Positions 20,683-48,781 of a DNA stretch of 64,000 bases are shown here, in pieces. The stretch lies in NCBI RefSeq assembly GCF_932274485.2, contig NC_065887.2:5800001-5864000 (forward strand), given 5' to 3'. Numbering within the stretch: position 1 is the first letter of the stretch; every line of letters starts with the position of its first letter. A program made the translations under genes and the position numbers. The notes below the pieces were generated by a model. It saw nothing but the letters and a program-made list of their open reading frames with translations, was not told where the DNA came from and searched no databases. The DNA comes from Patella vulgata (lineage: Eukaryota > Mollusca > Gastropoda > Patellidae).

Positions 20683-23374
20683 ATGGCAGATAAAGCTGCT
20701 TCCGGTAAGATGGAAGTTGAAGCAGACGATAAGAAAGGGGATTCTCCATCCAATTTAGAGAAGTTTATCACACATCATTACGAAAGGCAAAAGGTACAAA
20801 TAATTTCGTGTCATAGACGTTAAAATTTGGTCTTGTAACACCCTCTATGGCTTAGCTTAGTTTTGTCATTTGTCACAAACTTTGTTGTGTGAATGCACCG
20901 AGGGCGAGAGCGTTCACTAATAAAAATGACTAAACTAAGACTGAAGATGTATCATGTAACAAGGCAGCCAAAACGACAGCCCCACAGGTATATAATACAA
21001 ATTCAGATGTAATCACTTATAATAAAAACCTCTTTTTTTTTGGGGGGGGGGTGTCTTGACTATCTAAATTTACGCTGAATTCCGTACACAGACACAGTTT
21101 GATCCCTGGACTGAGAAGAAGTAGGCCTACCAACAGTAAATTGACAAATTGGCATCCGCATAGTCGTTTGGATGGTACAGAAAGCCTGCATTGGTTCACA
21201 TAAAAAAACCCTTGACAGTAGAAGTTTTAATGTAGACAGTGCAACATTACTTTCTCTAGCATGGCCATAGAAAAGGGCAAGGGGGATAGCTTCCTCCCCT
21301 GAAAAAAACAAAAAAAACTTGGCGCATCCAATGGTGCCTTTGCCCATTGACTGTGGAAAGAATCGGTTACCCCAATGGGTGCCTTTGGTGCCCTTTCCAT
21401 TGGACGCAATACAAAGCCAACGGGCTAGCTACGGGCCTGAATGGGTTCGTTCACAAGACGTGTAAAACTTGAACTGGGATACTGGGATAATCCTGCTCTA
21501 TAGCCAATCTTGTTTGGGATTTACCTCTCAGTCTCAGTACCATAAACAAAAACACACACTTATTGCCCCTGGGCAGCCTTCCTGGAACTAGGGCTGCATT
21601 TATTTATTTATTTAAAAATACCAATATATTATGCAAGAGCTAAATCTGCCTATTTTTTTTTAGGCCTGAAATGTTGTATAAGATAAACTATTAATTAGAC
21701 ATTTATTAACATGAAAAGACCATAACTCTTGATGCCATCTTATGTGTCTGATTTTCTTTGGATCTGAATCCGATCTGCTGTTCAACGTTCGTTTATGATT
21801 AAATGCAAAAATGGATAATCAAGACTTTGTTAATTAGATTCATGATAGCAGTAATAATGATAATCAAGGCTTCAGTGATTTTTAAAATAAGGTTTTCTTG
21901 GCTTAGAGTCAAGTAATATGACTGGAATTTTCAGCATCTCCCCTTTACATTATCTAGTTTTTAACTATTATTTATAGTGAGAACTGCCAGCTCTTTATCA
22001 GGGCATTTAAATGTTTGGAACTTTTACTATGGCAGTAGCTTAGGACAAATACCAGTTTATTAATGTTTGAAGTTCGTCGGATAAGAGGGGGTTGAATGGC
22101 CAAATGGTTAGGTCTGTCATTGAGTCAACTGGTGTGGTTTCGAATCCCCGGTTGTACGTGACAAGGAGTAGGGTCGCCTGTCCAACCTCGTGGTTTTCTC
22201 CGGGTCCTCCAGTGTCAGCCCACTGCTAAAGACCCAATGCGGAAGTGAATTATTTACATAAAATTGAACCATATGTTAGTCCCTAAATGACCTATTTTGT
22301 GTCAAGTGTATGTTAAACCCCATTTCTCTCCCTGTAATCTTAGCTTGACAAGATAAAATTATTTTAAGTTTATTTGAACTAGGATGAAGGAAGATTTGAT
22401 GAAACAAACGAGATTGATAATGAGAGAACTGAGAATTTTTTCAGTCGAGCCATCGAAGAGAGTAGAAGGTGAGTGAATACACTGCGTTAAATTACCTAAA
22501 ATGAGCAATATTTGAATAATTCAGGTTCTGCCATTAATTGTAATGCTTCTCTTTTGCTCTACTAACACAGAAAGTAATGAAATGGGGTTTAACAACAGCC
22601 TAATTTCCTGCACTATTAGTCATTGTCAACAGCAGCAAAGCTAATAAAGATGGGCATACGCCAAGCAGTGTGCCAAGAGGGAAATATTGCCTGAACAGGG
22701 GCGCTAGGGCCTACTATAATTTCATATTCCAACTGTCAAGGGTACTCCTTTGTGCAGGCCAATGTGCATACAGGGTCTAGGTTTTTGCCCCATCTAAACG
22801 ACTAGACCAGTGATTCTCAACCAGTGTGCCGCAAAATTTTGAACAGCACATTAAGAAAATGCGATAAGCCACTTGATCCCAACGGAGTATTCACAGGTGT
22901 CTACTGGTACGTTCATAGCTGTGTTTTCCCTTATTTAGTTTAAGTCATTCTATGTGTCTTTGACTAGTCTGTGTCTACGGTTGTATGTTTTTATTTTGCA
23001 AAATTCAGATATTTTTCATATATATTTAGTGAGGTGTACCGCTATTTTGTCATATGTTCCAAGGTGTGCCGTTGCCAAAAAAAGGTTGAGAACCACTGGA
23101 TTAGACACTGACGAGGAAAATCCAAGATTGACTTGAGAACTCCAAGTCAGAAAACCAGTGTTTGAATCACTGAGCCACAATTTGTTTCATAAGTTTTGAT
23201 TGGTTTATCCTAATTTTCAGAATGAATAAAGAAATTAACAAGTCTAAAGCCAAATCTGAAAAACTACATAATGAATTTGGTACAGAGAGAATGACATCAT
23301 GGAGAATGGAGCATGCTGCTGAAGTTTTACTTCCTGCAGAGGCAGAGCAAGTTGAACTTTCACAAAATTTATAA
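20683..23374 (+). CDS. Small charged protein, 116 residues, three exons, function unknown
   Basis: Exons 20683-20793, 22383-22468 and 23221-23374, with GT/AG borders and phases 0 and 2; total 351 nt, 116 residues. It begins MADKAASGKMEVEADDKKGD and continues as a highly charged, probably helical chain (for example FFSRAIEESRRMNKEINKSK) ending VELSQNL. No membrane segment, signal peptide or catalytic motif is visible. AATAAA overlaps the stop codon. The real splice sites, in-frame joins and head-to-head position with ODAD4 over an X-box support a real gene. A ciliary role is inference from the promoter only; I do not recognise the family. Intron 1 holds MITE-A and SINE-B copies; intron 2 holds a SINE-A split by a hAT-like element. 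Confidence 0.75.
21629..22005 (+). mobile_element. MITE-A copy
   Basis: ATGCAAGAGCTAAATCTGCC to CTCTTTATCAGGGCATTTA, in intron 1 of the small gene. Confidence 0.65.
22088..22340 (+). mobile_element. SINE-B copy
   Basis: GGGGGTTGAATGGCCAAATG head to ATGTTAAACCCCATTTCTC tail, 40 bp upstream of exon 2 of the small gene. Confidence 0.78.
22570..23190 (-). mobile_element. SINE-A copy interrupted by a hAT-like MITE
   Basis: SINE-A sequence runs from AGTAATGAAATGGGGTTTAA to about 22807 and resumes at 23099 to end near ACTGAGCCACAA. Confidence 0.65.
22808..23098. mobile_element. hAT-like MITE with 8-bp target duplication
   Basis: Left CAGTGATTCTCAACCAGTG, right GGTTGAGAACCACTG, flanked by GACTAGAC and GATTAGAC (7 of 8). 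Nested in SINE-A. Confidence 0.78.
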
Positions 23375-23719
23375 TAAAAACCACTCGTGCAACGTACGTA
23401 GACAGATGGATCGATGGGTGACTCTGTGGCTGATCTGATGGTGTACGATAATAACTCAAAATATTTAACGATAAATTTGACTAATTACAATGAATGCAGC
23501 ATGAAATCATCTTTATGAATGTGTGTCTTCATTTGCATACTCTGCCATTAATATGAAAATACAAGATTGTGAAAGATTTCTTCTTTAAATGGTTCATTTT
23601 AAGGACATATGTGTTAGTCAGAAATTCTGGTCTCTGGCTCATTCATTTCCAACCTGGATTATATATCCCCTTCATCATACATTACATTTATTAAAGGAAA
23701 AGGCTTAAAAATGTAAAGG

Positions 23720-24030
23720 TTGATGTAAGAGCGGACAGTACTCGCTGTAATAGTCCAAAAATAGATAATGAAAATTGAATATGTTAAAAATGTCAATCAA
23801 ATTACTTTAATCTGAATGAAGTTATCAATCTTTGAGGTTTTGACAAGAATAGCTTAGTATTGATTGCCATGGCTACAATAATAAGCAAAGCGTCTATCTA
23901 AAAAGAAGATTTTCTAGTTTAAACTGATGAAATGGTGCAGATGGTCTAACCCACTTAATATCCAAGCCATCTGGTGGTCTAGCTAGTTGATTATGGGCTT
24001 GTCATGTGAATAAATAAGATATAAAACATT
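23720..24030 (-). mobile_element. MITE-A copy, truncated, in the tail-to-tail spacer
   Basis: Reverse copy matching 225-540 (for example GTTTTGACAAGAATAGC, TTATGGGCTTGTCATGTGAA). Occupies most of the spacer between the small gene and EZH2. Confidence 0.5.
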
Positions 24031-24179
24031 TTGGAGTGCTTCAAGTCCCTGCTTGCTTCTTCAAAAACACTGCAAATGTACAAACTGAAAGTTTGTCCTA
24101 CCTGGTTAAAAGAAAACCATCTGAAAATCAGCTAAATAATTCCAATCCGAATAAAAGAAAACAACATACAAATTAGAAA

Positions 24180-24711
24180 AATTTGTTCATTTTATTTTTA
24201 GTTCACTTACATTATTATAACAAGGCAGGGTTTGAGATACAACTATTTAAAATGATGAAAATAATTCATAACATGAAACTGTCATATAAAGATACCCTAC
24301 AACTTGAGTATCGTTTAGTTATGTTGTTTTAGTAGGAGTTTCTGTATTTAATGTTTAGTTTCAAACCATTGTTGGCTAATTGTTCAAATTCATTGAAAAT
24401 CCTCAAAAAGTATTGTGTTCCTACTTTCCTATAGAAACTCTCACTAAAACAGCACAATTACATGATCCCCATGCAAGTTGTAGTGATATTTCCAACAACA
24501 CAGATTTTATAAATCTCTGATCTGTGTTTAGGATTGTGAATAAATAATGGACGATGGGAATAGTACTGAGGTTGACAATGGTATAAACAGGAATAATGTA
24601 AATATTTGAATTGATAGCCATGGTTAACAGTTTAGACATTTTGTCTGATCGAAGACGGATGAAGATGATAATGTGATGAGTTGGATGATTGACAACAAGT
24701 CATAGTTTCTA
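24180..24711 (-). other. Probable EZH2 3' UTR region
   Basis: The stretch after the TAG stop (24712-24714) lacks coding signal. A minus-strand AATAAA at 24196-24191 could end the transcript. The inferred UTR contains a copy of a dispersed repeat starting GAAACTCTCACTAAAACAGC near 24433. The 3' end is not proved. Confidence 0.35.
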
Positions 24712-41264
<16,553 letters not shown>

Positions 41265-41889
41265 TTTTTTTTTTTTTTCTTGGTAGATCTAACTTATTAA
41301 TTCTATTTAATCAAATGCTGGAAAAAGAAAAACAGTTTTGTGCTCTAAAAAATTTTAATTTTGGGTCCTATATTTTCTAAAAATTGATTGACTGAGTAAT
41401 ATACATATAGGCCTACTGACGATCAGGATGGATATCAGTTCTTAGTTAATATGTAATCAGATCCCAGTTACACAAAAGTTAAAAATTTACTGAAAATTGT
41501 TCGCCTTATTTTAACTAAATACATACTGTATAGTCCTATATAAATTTTTTGGTTGTTTTAATATATCAATAAGAAATTATGTGCAAATTTTTGTGTTTCT
41601 GGATCAAAGACATTTCTCAATACTTAAGTCTGAGAATGCTTTGTGAAACTGAAGCCTCATTCTATAGGATGTCACAGTGCCTGGTCATTAGAATGGTATG
41701 AAAGACTGATGTCAAGTGTAAACTACACATAAACAAACCCTTGACTGTCAGAATTCAAAATAAGAGTAGGTCGTAGGTCTAGCGAAACTGTTAAGATTTA
41801 TCTCAATGAGTTTAGTGTTGTGTGTGTGTGGTAGAATAAGTGTATGTATTTAACTCCCGCTTCCTTTAACCTGATGTCGCCGACAATGT

Positions 41890-42263
41890 TATTTTTAAAC
41901 TAGATGTAATTAACGGAAATTGCTGAAATTCAATAGAATTCTTTGTTTTACTAATTTAAATGGTGCATATAAATTTCATACAAATCGGTTGATAACTTTT
42001 GTCGTTAGAGCGTTCACAAGGTGCAACAAAGTGAAACAAGGGCCATAACTCCAGAAAAATTAACGGAAGTTATTGAAATTAAATAGGCTTCTTCATCTCA
42101 CTAATGCAAACAACATATATCAATTTCAAAACAATCAGATGATAAATGTAGTCTGTAGAGTGTTCACAAGAAATTGTGGACGATGGATAGACGGACGGAC
42201 CGACAGATGGACGGACGGGGGCGACTGCAATATACAACCACATTTCCACGTGGGCGTATAAAA
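41890..42263 (+). mobile_element. Tandem-core element, diverged, with terminal hairpin
   Basis: Two short core units (AGAGTGTTCACAAG...), then GACGGACCGACAGATGGACG and the end hairpin CCACATTTCCACGTGG with GCGTATAAAAATG. Confidence 0.6.
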
Positions 42264-42546
42264 ATGTATATTCACAAGATGATATGTACCTTGACCTATG
42301 TAACTTTTAAGAAAATGTATTTATTCATTATTATTGTGATCTAAGTAATCTGATGGGCATAAACTAAAAATGGAAAGCTTAAAATAGCTAAGTCTCTAAA
42401 ACTCAATATCATCAAAAGTCTTTCACACTGTTAAAACACAAATTATTTGACAATTTAAATCAACATTAATGTTGCGATCTTGTCGGGAAAAGATAGATTT
42501 CTGATATCCAATATAAATATTTAAGACAAAATAAACATTTTACCAT

Positions 42547-42567
42547 TGGTACACGAATCGTGTACCA
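42547..42567. promoter_or_regulatory. Perfect 10-bp-arm palindrome upstream of EZH2
   Basis: TGGTACACGA, a single A, then TCGTGTACCA. It lies about 1.3 kb upstream of the EZH2 ATG, in a stretch without recognised transposons. Role unknown. Confidence 0.5.
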
Positions 42568-42768
42568 TAATGCGTTTCAGCGTCATTTGTAACAAGGGAC
42601 AAGAAAGAACAGTTTATATAGAGCGAAGCGCGGTGCTTGAGCAAAGCTCTTTTCCGGTAACACAGGAGCGTAATTGAAAATGTCACCCACAGACTGTTGA
42701 TTAAAAAAAAATTCAGACAGGAACCGGATACACTGGGGAAAACAGGCAATGCGCATGTCAACTTACCA

Positions 42769-42842
42769 AATCTCGACCAAACGAGATCACGTAACTAACA
42801 AAAATAATTCTACACACCAAATCTCGTCCAAGCGAGATAACG
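42769..42842. promoter_or_regulatory. Paired inverted-repeat motif upstream of EZH2
   Basis: CCAAATCTCGACCAAACGAG and CCAAATCTCGTCCAAGCGAG, each followed by AT, form two near-identical small palindromes (ATCTCG...CGAGAT) about 50 bp apart. Confidence 0.45.
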
Positions 42843-43393
42843 CGCCTCATAGAACTATTTCTATGACGCGTCTAATCAATGACGTCACATATTTTTTTAC
42901 GTCAATGAAAATAATTCTCACACTTTGTTCTTTTTTTTAAAAAAAAAGTTAATGTATAAAATTTAGATCTAAATAAAAATCAATTTTGAAAAACTAAATT
43001 ATTTAACATTGTTTGTATCACTCGAGAAAATTAATTATGAAGGTTTTATATTTGACAATAATTAGCTTCGCTCTACTCAGGCATTGCAGGCATTGCCTGT
43101 TACATATTATACATTCAGATTACATTATTATTAGATCTATAATATGCGTTGTGATAATTCATTTCTTCAAATTCTTGTCAATATCTCCACTCTCCAGGTC
43201 CAAAATATTAGCGATTTAGCTTCTTTAATCTATTTCAGTTGGGTGTAAAAGGGAATTATTTTATTGTAAAGAAACAGATATCTAAGAAATTAACCTTTGG
43301 ACTATTGTGTGGACCAAGTTATCTCTACTGTCAAAATGATAATATCCAGTGTTTGTTGCGAAAAGCGGGAATTTTCTTCAGACAGTCGCCATT

Positions 43394-43469
43394 GTCCAAT
43401 TTATTAATGGAACCGGTTTCAGTTTCATTAAAGATTTAGTACAAAACTGAAACCGGTTTAAAATTGGAC
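43394..43469. repeat. Inverted repeat with AACCGGTTT core
   Basis: GTCCAATTTATTAATGGAAC then CGGTTTCAGTTT is inverted as AAACTGAAACCGG then TTTAAAATTGGAC, with a loop of about 15 nt. Confidence 0.75.
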
Positions 43470-43744
43470 TTCTTTCGAAAGAAGGTCCAAAAGGTATGGT
43501 CACATTCCCAGGCTCGATAGTCGTGAAATTTAAAGGGTTGTTTATATAAATAAATTGAGGTTTGCAAATAATTACAGTATTATCAGCATTAGAACGACAT
43601 TTCTAATGTTAGAACTTTAAAATATGTTCCTAATGGATAACTCTGTAACTTTTCATACGTATATACATAACGACATTCTAAATGGAGTTACCTCCCATAG
43701 TTTAAAAAACAGTAAAATCCTTTTTTTTGCTTTTGATTTTAGAG

Positions 43745-44102
43745 AAATGAAATGAAATGAAATGGGGTTTAACGTCCTATACTGTTCTGCTCCTAACCTG
43801 GGCTAATGAATTAGACGGGCATACGCCATACTGTGCTATGATTATGACTCATGAATGAAATTGTGCCCGGGCAGCGGCACTACGGCCAACTCTTAATCGT
43901 CTTATATCGAATTCCAACTGTCAAGGGATCTTTTACGTGCACGCCAATGTGTACACGGGACCTCGGTTTTTCGTCTCACCCGAATGACTAGACAGCTGTT
44001 CTTGCACCACTGACAAGGGGGAACCACGCCGGAAAATCTGGATGAATTTTCTCGGCCAATGCAGGGATCGAACACCCGACCCACTTAGCCACCGTGATCC
44101 CT
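43745..44102 (-). mobile_element. SINE-A copy, near full length
   Basis: Three GAAAT units to the head CTTAGCCACCGTGATCCC. Confidence 0.82.
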
Positions 44103-44356
44103 ATTTTAGTTAAAGAACAAACGTCGCGTGTTGAAGGTAGTCATCTTTTACAGAGATATTAGAATACGTTCGTAATCCTCTGTGAAACAGATTGGGTGGC
44201 TTCATACTAGGCCCTATAGTTCATTTTAGGAACTCATCTACAGATCATTATTTGGGGGATATGTTTTTTTTTTATTTTTCAATTTTTAAACTCATTATAA
44301 GAAGAAACCACATTACAGGGAAAACTGTCTCGGTCACACATTTCTCATATTTGCAT

Positions 44357-44735
44357 CTAACCAATCTGAGTAAACCACAGATCCTATTTTGTTTCGTATT
44401 TTTATAATTAAAATTTTTATTTTATTTGTCTTTACCACACTAAGATACGCAAGATTTGTAATATAACCCGTGTTCTGATTGATGTAAGGGATTACCAGTG
44501 AAACGGTCTATTACCTCGAATTCTTGGCGTTCTATGCACGGAACTTTGAGTAAACCATTAGAAACGTAAACGTAATCAATGTCTGACGCCTAGAATCAAA
44601 AGCTGCCCGTATGAACCCTGGCGCGACTTTCCACTACAACCGGTCAGATCTTCATGTAGTAGAGGGCCATCGAAAGTATAAAAAAACGAGACGGAATACA
44701 GATCTGTATTTTAATCAGATTGGTTTGAAACGTAT
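44357..44735. mobile_element. MITE-B copy
   Basis: AATCTGAGTAAACCACAGAT at the left; CAGATCTGTATTTTAATCAG at the right. Confidence 0.75.
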
Positions 44736-44759
44736 TGGTTGTATTGGTCGCCTCTGTTT

Positions 44760-44910
44760 TCGATCCGTATATGTGGCTTGGTGGTAGGAGCACCTTCTCA
44801 ACGTCATGGGTTTACTTCGGTTTCCTCCAAAAGGAAGACCTCTGCGCTTGCGGTAAGATAATCACACTCGGCGGAAGTGGACGTTAAACGTTAAGAAGAA
44901 GAACAACGTA
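44760..44910 (+). mobile_element. SINE-C copy
   Basis: TGGCTTGGTGGTAGGAGCAC head-like start; ends GTGGACGTTAAACG then AAGAAGAAGAAC. A reverse relative lies at 45425-45720 (GTTGTTGTTCTTAGTGTTTA). Confidence 0.6.
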
Positions 44911-44911
44911 A

Positions 44912-45310
44912 AAGCTCGTCCCATCCGAACGACTAGACGGCTGTTCTTGTCAGGCCCTCTGTCCTGCTCCACTGACAAGGGGAAACCACGCCGGAAAATC
45001 CCGATGGACTTTCTCGGTCAACACTGGGATCGAACTCGCTAACCCCGGGCTGGCGGACCAGCGTCTTACTCACTTAGCCTCCGTGGCTCCAGTAGTAGCA
45101 ATAGCAACAGCAGCAATAGTAGTAGTAGGTGTATTAACAGATTCCACGGCCCCTTCGGATGGAACGAAACACCGAGGTCCCGTGTTCGCATTGACGTACA
45201 CGTAAAAGATCCCTGTCTGGGCAAAGTTTCCCTCATAGCGCACAGTATGGCGTATCCCGTCTTCATTAGCCCAGTCAGAGTAGGACGTTAAACCTCATTT
45301 CATACAATTT
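44912..45310. mobile_element. Two SINE-A copies, head to head
   Basis: A minus copy (44912-45090, head CTCACTTAGCCTCCGTGGCT) faces a plus copy (about 45140-45310, ending GTAGGACGTTAAACCTC) across a short AGC-type triplet repeat. Confidence 0.68.
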
Positions 45311-45424
45311 ATTTGACTATAATCGATTTATATGGACATTTGCTTAGAAAAGCGCTGCACGCGGGCTTGACGCAATTACTAGGTCTACAATACATGTATA
45401 TCATTTCCGTTTTTACTCTACGTT

Positions 45425-45720
45425 GTTGTTGTTCTTAGTGTTTAACGTCCGCTTCCACCGGGGGCTGATATCACACACAAGTCTTATTTTCATTTTTTTT
45501 TAATTATCTTTGCACACAGACAGGGAAGTTTCCTGTGGGGATTGGGTGGGGGGAATCGAGTCCAGGAGTAAACCCACCAGGTTGAGAAGGCACCCTATCT
45601 CTAAGCCACACACACGTCCACACCAGGGATCAAAACCACGACCGAAAGTCAGAGATGAGCGGCTACCTAGAGCTCGAAGCGAGACACTCTAGATCACTAG
45701 GACATCTACACCCCCTCTTC
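45425..45720 (-). mobile_element. SINE-C copy
   Basis: AAC-repeat tail (reverse: GTTGTTGTTC), GTTTAACGTCCGCTTCCACC, head near 45715. Confidence 0.6.
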
Positions 45721-45864
45721 GACTTTATATTATTTATAACATATTTATAGTGTACTCCTTTCACCAAGCCGTTAACAGATACTTTACCATTTTACAATAT
45801 CACATAAATCATGTTTATATAATCATCGCTATAAATTCTACGATGTAACATCACTATTAGACCT

Positions 45865-46030
45865 GGGGTTGAATGAACGAATGGTTAGCACGTGCGAGCT
45901 GCATTATAAGGCCTGCCACTGGCGTGGTTTCGATTCCCCGGTTGTACGTGACAAGTAATAGGGTCACCTGTCCAACCTCGTGCGTTTCTTCCAACATGAC
46001 CTAGTTTCTCTCGAGTAGACGTTAAAGGGA
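45865..46030 (+). mobile_element. SINE-B copy, internally deleted
   Basis: GGGGTTGAATGAACGAATGG head to GAGTAGACGTTAAAGG. Confidence 0.72.
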
Positions 46031-46129
46031 ATATTTTGAAAGTTTTATGACTACATTGTCACTTTGTAAATAGCCCATGAACATGTGATTTGAAAGGGCG
46101 CACCATCAATATGCTTTAATAATAACAAT

Positions 46130-46392
46130 AATAAATTCTGATCGGCGTTAGGGCTGTTTAGAGAATAGTGGGGTCTCGATTGTTATAGCTATCTTTGTTA
46201 CTATAGTAAACAAAGTCTCGATTATTCATTTTTTAATCAAATTATTAACCGCTAATCGTGTCTAAATCCGTTGCAAATTTCGCGCATCAGATAGCATCAG
46301 TTAATAAATGTTTAAACGCTAATTTAAATAACATTTAATGCATAACGAAAGACCTGTAATAGGCCGATTTAGCTCTGGCATTATGCCTGTTT
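46130..46392 (-). mobile_element. MITE-A copy, truncated
   Basis: ACAAAGTCTCGATTATTCAT to GATTTAGCTCTGGCATTATG. Confidence 0.6.
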
Positions 46393-46579
46393 ATGTTTTT
46401 TGTGAAATATGCTCCTGTACAAATACGTCAGAGTATTACCCGTTTTAAGTTTTAGACGAACTTTATCAGACGCGCGAGGGGTGTACAATTGACATCCTAG
46501 TCTAAATAGGTTTCTTAAATGGTTTGGCGCTAATGATCTATTTGGCTAATGCCCCATTGACCTAATGCCCTATTCGCCT

Positions 46580-46820
46580 CCCTGACAAGGACAGCTGTCT
46601 AGTCCTTCTAATGAGACGAAAAACCGAGGTTCCGTGTATACATTGGAATGCACGTAAAAGATCCCTTGGCAGTTGGAATTCGATATAAGAGTAGGCGATA
46701 GTGCCGCTGCACGGGCAAAATTTCCCTCATAGCACACTGTATGGCGTATGCCCGTCTTCATTAGCCCAGGATAGGGGCAGAACAGTAGGACGTTAAACCC
46801 CATTTCATTTCATTTCCTAT
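46580..46820 (+). mobile_element. SINE-A copy, 5' truncated
   Basis: CCTGACAAGGACAGCTGTCT to ATTTCATTTC tail. Confidence 0.8.
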
Positions 46821-46959
46821 TCACCTCGTGCCCTAGTCGCCTTAACAGTCCGTGCAAAATATCAAATCTCAACGACCACGGGAACTACCAGTTGAACGAA
46901 GGTGCAGTAGCGCCCTTATGCATTTATGTATGTAACATCAGCCCATTTAAATAGAACTG

Positions 46960-47535
46960 ATACGACCGGTTTATTTATATATGTACGACCGGTCCATTTT
47001 TAATATGATACTCTGGATCTTTCAAATATATGTGGTCCGACTGGTTCCTTTATATATTATATGTGGTCCAGCCGGTTCCTTTAAATATATCTGGTACGAC
47101 CGGATCCTTTAAATATATCTGGTACGACCGGTTCCTTTCAATATATCTGGTACGACCGGTTCCTTTCAATATATCTGGTACGACCGGTTCCTTTAAATAT
47201 ATCTGGTACGACCGGTTCCTTTAAATAATCTGGCTTGACCGTTTGCTTTAAATATACATGCGTTACAATCGGTTCCTTTAAATATATGAGGTAAGATCGG
47301 TTCCTTTGAATATATGAGGTACGCTAGCTCTTATTAATGCATGTGCTACAACTGATTCATTTAAATATATATACTCTATGACCGGTTCCTTTAAATATAT
47401 CTGACACTATGGCTCCTTTAAATACATGTGCTACGACTCGTTCATCAAAATATATCTGGCGTCACGACCGGTTCATTTAAATATATGTATATTGTAAGAC
47501 CCGTTTATTTAGATACATCTGACACGCGATTTAAT
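46960..47535. repeat. 28-bp minisatellite, about 19 copies
   Basis: Unit TCTGGTACGACCGGTTCCTT then TAAATATA; central copies are nearly identical, outer copies decay on both sides. Confidence 0.92.
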
Positions 47536-47897
47536 GTCATCTTATTAAAGTGCTAGTCATAATATTCACATGTAGCCTACTTTCATTATTAAAGTACAGT
47601 ACGTGTCTTCAGCCTAACCTACATATTGATAAATGTAATCTTATCGATAAAGGGATCACTTGAAAACTTCAATATTGTAACGATGAGCCTCTAGTAGGAA
47701 TGTCAGTCCACAAATGTTTCAATTCCGTTCAATATTACAAAAAATATGTCGAAATAAAATTCCACCCATCTATGCTGCTTCGATATGCAATAAGTCTGCC
47801 ACTATTTTGATATCCGCGAATATTTATTGGGTGTTTTTATTTTTAAATCTTGACTGAATCCAAGCTGGGACATTATGTTACTACTTTGATTTTGTTT

Positions 47898-48260
47898 AGG
47901 GGGATCACGATGGCTAAGTGGGTAAGACGCTGGCTCGCTAGCCTGGAGGTCGGGTGTTCGATCCCTGCATTGGCCGAGAAAGTTCATCCAGATTTTCCGG
48001 CGTGATGCAGGACGGATGGCCTGACAAGGACAGCAGTCTAGTCATTCGGATGGGACGAAAATCCGAGGTTCCGTGTACACATTGGCGTGCACATAAAATA
48101 TCCCTTGGCAGCTGGATTTCGATATAAGAGTAGGCCGTAGCTCCGCTGCCCGGGCAAAATTTCCCTCATAGCACACTGTACGGCGTATGCCCGTCTTCAT
48201 TAGCCCAGTTCGGAGCAGAACAGTAGGACGTTAAACCCCATTTCATTTCATTTCATTTGA
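47898..48260 (+). mobile_element. SINE-A copy, full length
   Basis: GGGGGATCACGATGGCTAAG head with A-box-like and B-box-like (GGTGTTCGATCCC) elements, tail of ATTTC units after GTAGGACGTTAAACCCC. Best plus-strand reference copy. Confidence 0.88.
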
Positions 48261-48404
48261 TTTTGTTTTCTTACTTAATCTGGGTACATATTACGGTGGA
48301 TTAGGCCGTGAGAAATGTGAAAAACGCAAATGGCCCATCGTTACTCTAAGGCTTTACGGCATCTAATGTTTTAGAATAAGAACTTTCTTTGTCAGATATT
48401 GGAG

Positions 48405-48597
48405 GGTTGGATGGCTGAATGGTTAACGTGCGCGCGCTGTATCATAAAGTCTGTCATTGAGTCGACAGGGTCGCCTGTCCATCCTCGTGGGTTTTCTCCG
48501 GGTCCTCCGGTTTCCTCCCACTGCTTAATTATTGAAATAAAAATTAAACCATATGTTAGTCCCGAAATGACCTAGTTCTTGTCGAGTGGACGTTAAA

Positions 48598-48642
<45 letters not shown>
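48405..48642 (+). mobile_element. SINE-B copy with long CT tail
   Basis: GGTTGGATGGCTGAATGGTT to GAGTGGACGTTAAACC and about 40 bp of CT. Confidence 0.82.
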
Positions 48643-48643
<1 letters not shown>

Positions 48644-48781
48644 CAGATATTTTATATTTATTCTTATGAGATTTATAGGCTCTGTCGTAGTGATAAACAA
48701 AGTTGTAAGTGGGTATGAATAAATTGTTGCGGGTTTTTTTGGTTTTTTTTTTTTTTTTCACCTCAGTTTAAACTCTCAATT

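Noticed and set aside
47900-47970. Possible tRNA gene (A and B boxes)
   Set aside because: It is the head of a SINE-A copy; no full cloverleaf and the body continues as SINE.
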